Origin: Clostridiales bacterium DTU089
GTDB lineage: Bacteria; Bacillota; Clostridia; Oscillospirales; Acutalibacteraceae
Assembly (NCBI GenBank): GCA_001513045.1
Contig: LFSB01000024.1
Span: forward strand, 1-64,000
Length of the DNA stretch: 64,000 nucleotides
Direction: 5' to 3'
The notes below the pieces were generated by a model. It had not been told where the DNA came from. It ran no database searches and was given only the letters and a program-made list of their open reading frames with translations. Below, in pieces: positions 60,400 through 64,000 of the stretch. Each line of letters opens with the position of its first letter. Position 1 is the first letter of the stretch. Made by a program: the position numbers and the translations under genes.

Positions 60400-61938
60400 A
60401 TGAAACCCGCAGTACCGGCAATAGAGCTTCGCGGCATTACCAAAACCTTTGGAAAGGTTGTCGCAAACAAAAATGTCGATCTCACCGTGAACCGCGGCGA
60501 GATACTTTCCGTTTTGGGCGAGAACGGCAGCGGAAAAACCACCCTGATGAACATGATTTCAGGCATTTACTATCCCGATTCCGGTGAAATCCTGGTCGAT
60601 GGCAAGGAGGTTTCCATCCGCTCTCCCAAGGATGCGTTCGATTTGAAAATCGGTATGATTCACCAGCATTTTAAGCTTGTGGATATCTTCACGGCCACCG
60701 AAAATATCATTCTCGGACTCAAGGACGAGAAGGGCTTTGATGTAAAAAGAGCATCCGCCGAAATTAAGGAAACCTGTGAAAAATACGGCTTTGAAATTGA
60801 CCTTAACAAGAAGATTTATGAGATGTCGGTGTCTGAAAAGCAGACAGTTGAAATAGTTAAGGTGCTCTACCGGGGTGCGGATATTCTTATTCTCGATGAG
60901 CCTACCGCCGTCCTTACCCCGCAGGAGACTCAAACGCTGTTTTCAGTGCTTCGCACTATGCGCGACTACGGTAACGCCATAGTAATCATAACCCACAAGC
61001 TTCATGAGGTGCTTGAGCTGTCGGACCGTGTTGCGGTGCTGCGCAAGGGTGAGCATGTAGGCTCCGTGGTTACCGCTCAGGCAGACGAGTCCTCTCTCAC
61101 ACAAATGATGGTCGGCAAGAAAATTTCGCTGGATATAGAACGCAGCGAACCGAAAAATCCGACAGACAGGCTTGTCGTCGAAAATCTTAACTGCGTAAAC
61201 CGCGAGGGAGTTAAGGTAATTGAAGACATATCCTTTACCGCGCGAGCCGGTGAAATACTCGGCATCGCGGGTGTTTCGGGCAGCGGTCAGCGTGAGCTGC
61301 TTGAGGCAATAGCGGGGCTTCAAAAGCTTACCGACGGCAAAATCACATATATCAATCCTAAGACCGGCACACATGATAATCTCCGCAACAAAACACCCCT
61401 GCAAATACGAAATCTCGGCGTGCGGCTTTCCTTCGTCCCGGAGGACAGACTCGGTATGGGTCTTGTCGGAAACATGGATATTATAGACAACATGATGCTT
61501 CGCAGCTATCAGAAGGGGCATTCGCTGTTTCTTCAGCGCAAGGCACCGCGCGACCTTGCGGAAAGGATTATAAGCGAGCTCGACGTTGTAACACCGGACG
61601 CGAACACGCCGGTACGCAGGCTTTCGGGCGGAAATGTGCAGAAGGTGCTTGTCGGACGTGAAATTTCCTCAGCCCCTACGGTGCTCATGGTCGCCTACCC
61701 CGTCCGCGGGCTTGATATAAACTCTTCCTACACCATATACAATCTTCTCAACCGCCAGAAGGACAGCGGTACCGCCGTTATTTTTGTAGGTGAGGACCTT
61801 GATGTGCTCATTGAGTTGTGTGACAAAATTCTGATACTCTGCGGCGGAAAAATATCCGGCATTGTTGACGGACGCACCGCCACCAAGGAGGAAATCGGTC
61901 TTGCGATGACAAAATATTCGGGAGGTGAACGGGAATGA
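60400..61938 (+). CDS. Nucleoside ABC importer ATPase, two nucleotide-binding domains
   Basis: 512 residues from the ATG at 60400 (GGAGG 7 nt upstream; the ATG at 60394 is too close). Domain 1: Walker A GENGSGKTTLMNMISG, signature MSVSEKQTVEIVK, Walker B ILILDEPTAVLTPQE. Domain 2: GVSGSGQRELLEAI, signature RRLSGGNVQKVLVGRE and a degenerate Walker B VLMVAYPVRGLDINS. This is the sugar/nucleoside (YufO/NupA) class. The usual Q of the AQPTRG motif in domain 2 is Tyr. Confidence 0.92.
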   Translation: MKPAVPAIELRGITKTFGKVVANKNVDLTVNRGEILSVLGENGSGKTTLMNMISGIYYPDSGEILVDGKEVSIRSPKDAFDLKIGMIHQHFKLVDIFTATENIILGLKDEKGFDVKRASAEIKETCEKYGFEIDLNKKIYEMSVSEKQTVEIVKVLYRGADILILDEPTAVLTPQETQTLFSVLRTMRDYGNAIVIITHKLHEVLELSDRVAVLRKGEHVGSVVTAQADESSLTQMMVGKKISLDIERSEPKNPTDRLVVENLNCVNREGVKVIEDISFTARAGEILGIAGVSGSGQRELLEAIAGLQKLTDGKITYINPKTGTHDNLRNKTPLQIRNLGVRLSFVPEDRLGMGLVGNMDIIDNMMLRSYQKGHSLFLQRKAPRDLAERIISELDVVTPDANTPVRRLSGGNVQKVLVGREISSAPTVLMVAYPVRGLDINSSYTIYNLLNRQKDSGTAVIFVGEDLDVLIELCDKILILCGGKISGIVDGRTATKEEIGLAMTKYSGGERE

Positions 61939-63047
61939 AAAATTCAAAAAATCTTTCCGAGCCGCTTATCAGACTTTCAAAGAACGATGCAATGCCGCCG
62001 TGGAAGGCGTGGTGCGTACGCGCCGGCGCTGTTGTTGCCGCGTTTATCGTTTGCGCGTTTATCATAGTCATTCTTACAGGCTACAATCCCATAGAGGTCT
62101 ATGTCGCAATGTTCAAGGGCAGCTTCGGAACAAGCGGCAAATTCTGGTTTATGCTTCAGAAAACCGCCATATTGCTCTGCATATCGCTTGCGGTAACTCC
62201 GGCGTTTAAAATGAGATTCTGGAATATCGGCGCAGAGGGCCAGGTCCTCGTCGGAGGTCTTGCCACCGCCGCGTGTATGATATACCTTGATGACGCACTC
62301 CCCACCGTACTGCTTATTCCTGTGATGATAGCCGCAAGCGTGCTTGCCGGAATTATCTGGGCTTTGATTCCGGCGGTATTTAAGGCAACCTTTAATACAA
62401 ACGAAACACTGTTCACGCTTATGATGAACTATGTTGCGATTCAGCTTGTTTCCTGCTTCGTCACCATCTGGGAAAAACCCAAGGGCTCAAACACCGTAGG
62501 CATTATCAACGCAATGTCGGAGATAGGTTGGCTGCCGACAATATTCGGTAAAAAATATCTGCTTAATGTTATCATCGTTATCGGAATAACGATATTTATG
62601 TATATCTATCTCAAATACAGCAAGCACGGCTATGAGATATCCGTAGTCGGCGAAAGTGAAAATACCGCAAAATATATCGGCATAAATGTAAAAAAAGTAA
62701 TTATGCGCACCATGGCGCTTTCGGGAGCGATATGCGGCGTTGCCGGACTTCTTATAATCGCGGGTACAAATCACACAATATCCTCAAATATTGTCGGAGG
62801 TCAGGGCTTCACAGCAATAATGGTATCGTGGCTCGCAAAATTCAATCCGGCGGTCATGGTTCTTACATCATTTATTCTTACCTTCCTCGGCAGAGGCGCA
62901 AGTGAAATCGCAACCACCTTCAGACTCAACGAAAGCATCTCCGAGATACTCACAGGTGTTATATTGTTTTTCATAATCGGAAGCGAATTTTTCATCAACT
63001 ATAAAATCAACTTCCGCACAAAACATATTGAGGAGGATAAAAAATGA
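61935..63047 (+). CDS. Nucleoside ABC importer permease 1
   Basis: 370 residues, about ten hydrophobic helices, BPD_transp_2 family. It overlaps the ATPase gene by 4 bp. FKMRFWNIGAEGQVLVGGL is the NIG.EGQ motif of YufP/NupB-type subunits, and KYSKHGYEISVVGESENTAK the cytoplasmic coupling loop. Forms the channel with the next gene product. Confidence 0.92.
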   Translation: MKNSKNLSEPLIRLSKNDAMPPWKAWCVRAGAVVAAFIVCAFIIVILTGYNPIEVYVAMFKGSFGTSGKFWFMLQKTAILLCISLAVTPAFKMRFWNIGAEGQVLVGGLATAACMIYLDDALPTVLLIPVMIAASVLAGIIWALIPAVFKATFNTNETLFTLMMNYVAIQLVSCFVTIWEKPKGSNTVGIINAMSEIGWLPTIFGKKYLLNVIIVIGITIFMYIYLKYSKHGYEISVVGESENTAKYIGINVKKVIMRTMALSGAICGVAGLLIIAGTNHTISSNIVGGQGFTAIMVSWLAKFNPAVMVLTSFILTFLGRGASEIATTFRLNESISEILTGVILFFIIGSEFFINYKINFRTKHIEEDKK

Positions 63048-64000
63048 TTACTCTTATTTTTGGCTTCCTCAGGCAGGCGATAATTCAGGGCATACCTCTG
63101 ATTTTCGGTTCAACCGGTGAAATTCTGACCGAAAAATCCGGAAACCTGAACCTCGGAATCCCCGGAATAATGTATATGGGCGGTATCTCCGGCGTTATAG
63201 GCGCCTTCTTCTATGAAAAATACGGGGATGTGTCAAATGTATTTCTTTGCGTACTTATTCCGTTTCTCGCATCGCTTGCGGGCTCGGCTCTGATGGCGTT
63301 TATTTACAGCTTTTTGACCATTACCCTGCGTGCCAATCAAAACGTCACGGGACTTGCTCTGACCACCTTCGGCGTAGGCGTGGGCAATTTCTTCGGCGGC
63401 TCTCTTTCAAGCCTTTTCGGCGGCTCCGGAGGAACAATCGCCCTGAACGTCACCGGAAATTATTTTAAAACCACCCTCCCCTTTGCCGACAAGCTCGGAC
63501 TGTTCGGAAGCACCTTCCTTTCCTTCGGCTTCCTCGCATATCTCGCCATAGCCATAGCTCTTACGGCAAGCCTTATTCTCAACCGCACAAGAATAGGTCT
63601 TAACCTGCGCGCGGTGGGCGAAAGCCCGGCAACCGCGGACGCGGCGGGCATAAATGTCACACTTTACAAATACCTTGCAACCTGCATCGGCGGCGCAATC
63701 GCAGGACTTGGCGGACTCTACTTTGTTATGGACTATATCGGCGGAGCGTGGACGAATAACGGCTTCGGCGACAGAGGCTGGCTCGCTATCGCGCTTGTAA
63801 TATTCGTAATCTGGAAGCCTAAGTTCAGTATCCCCGGCGCAATACTTTTCGGCGGACTTTATATCATCTATATCTACATTCCGGAATTTACCGGAATGGC
63901 ACTTGCAAGAAGCTCTCAGGAGCTGTTCAACATGCTTCCGTATGTTGTCACAATCATAGTTCTCTGCCTTACGAGTATGCGCAAAAAGAGGGAGCAGCAG
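63044..64000 (+). CDS. Nucleoside ABC importer permease 2 (3' end cut by window edge)
   Basis: 319 codons visible from the ATG at 63044, which overlaps the previous stop (ATGA) and has GAGGAGG 8 nt upstream. IPLIFGSTGEILTEKSGNLN, then LGIPGIMYMGG is the YufQ/NupC-like pattern; RTRIGLNLRAVGESPATADA is the coupling loop. The frame reaches the window edge without a stop and already covers nearly the normal family length. Confidence 0.9.
   Translation, partial: MITLIFGFLRQAIIQGIPLIFGSTGEILTEKSGNLNLGIPGIMYMGGISGVIGAFFYEKYGDVSNVFLCVLIPFLASLAGSALMAFIYSFLTITLRANQNVTGLALTTFGVGVGNFFGGSLSSLFGGSGGTIALNVTGNYFKTTLPFADKLGLFGSTFLSFGFLAYLAIAIALTASLILNRTRIGLNLRAVGESPATADAAGINVTLYKYLATCIGGAIAGLGGLYFVMDYIGGAWTNNGFGDRGWLAIALVIFVIWKPKFSIPGAILFGGLYIIYIYIPEFTGMALARSSQELFNMLPYVVTIIVLCLTSMRKKREQQ

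Overview
The window looks like chromosome from a low-to-mid-GC anaerobic Clostridia, most likely a gut Oscillospiraceae/Ruminococcaceae-type bacterium. The basis is a PolC-type replicase, the Firmicutes gene order pyrH-frr-uppS-cdsA-dxr-rseP-ispG-polC, cohesin and dockerin modules, glycan-use genes, and short palindromic repeats of the kind seen in gut Clostridia. No rRNA, CRISPR array, prophage or insertion-sequence transposase was seen. The assignment is from gene content only.

Layout. 1-11460 (minus): one long operon for UMP kinase, ribosome recycling, undecaprenyl-PP and CDP-DAG synthesis, the MEP isoprenoid steps Dxr and IspG, RseP, PolC, then HisB and a condensation-fold acyltransferase. 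11480-13308 (plus): a CBM9-like protein and an N-acetylhexosamine-kinase-like protein. 13350-13947: five tRNAs (Val, Asp, Phe, Gly, Cys). 14048-15409: MATE exporter. 15410-16440: repeat-rich gap with two minus-strand tRNA-Ser genes and decayed tRNA-Ser fragments. 16494-20745 (plus): ceramidase-like protein and a secreted M6 protease ending in a dockerin. 20848-23181 (minus): GH78-type rhamnosidase. 23287-26791 (minus): zinc ABC uptake operon with two small Cys-containing proteins. 26807-28597 (plus): structured leader RNA and mgtE. 28605-43758 (minus): an 11-gene type IV pilus operon with three very large or odd prepilins, a LysM/secretin-N-domain protein and a PilP-like partner. 43883-45426: Wzz/BY-kinase fusion. 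45479-49621 (minus): a peptide-modification cassette with two tiny precursor-like peptides, an HPr-kinase homologue, a PqqD/RRE protein, an S26 peptidase and a nucleotidyltransferase-fold protein, interrupted by palindromic repeats and a DUF559 gene. 49640-57492 (minus): three secreted cohesin/dockerin proteins. 58261-64000 (plus): xpt and a BMP-type nucleoside ABC importer cut by the window end.

How they fit. The secreted and surface part (dockerin protease, cohesin-dockerin proteins, rhamnosidase, hexosamine kinase, pilus, polysaccharide co-polymerase) suggests a bacterium that binds and degrades host or plant glycans. xpt with the BMP/ABC genes forms a purine uptake and salvage unit.

Most unusual: (1) a lasso-peptide-like set (YxxP leader peptides, B1/RRE, K kinase, N nucleotidyltransferase) with no visible cyclase or B2 protease; (2) a PolC whose proofreading exonuclease domain is cleanly absent; (3) a monoderm-type pilus operon with secretin N-domains joined to LysM but no barrel; (4) a symmetric seven-hairpin repeat beside tRNA-Ser remnants; (5) an unclassified mgtE leader RNA. 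All functional statements are by recognition of motifs and context; no database search was run.
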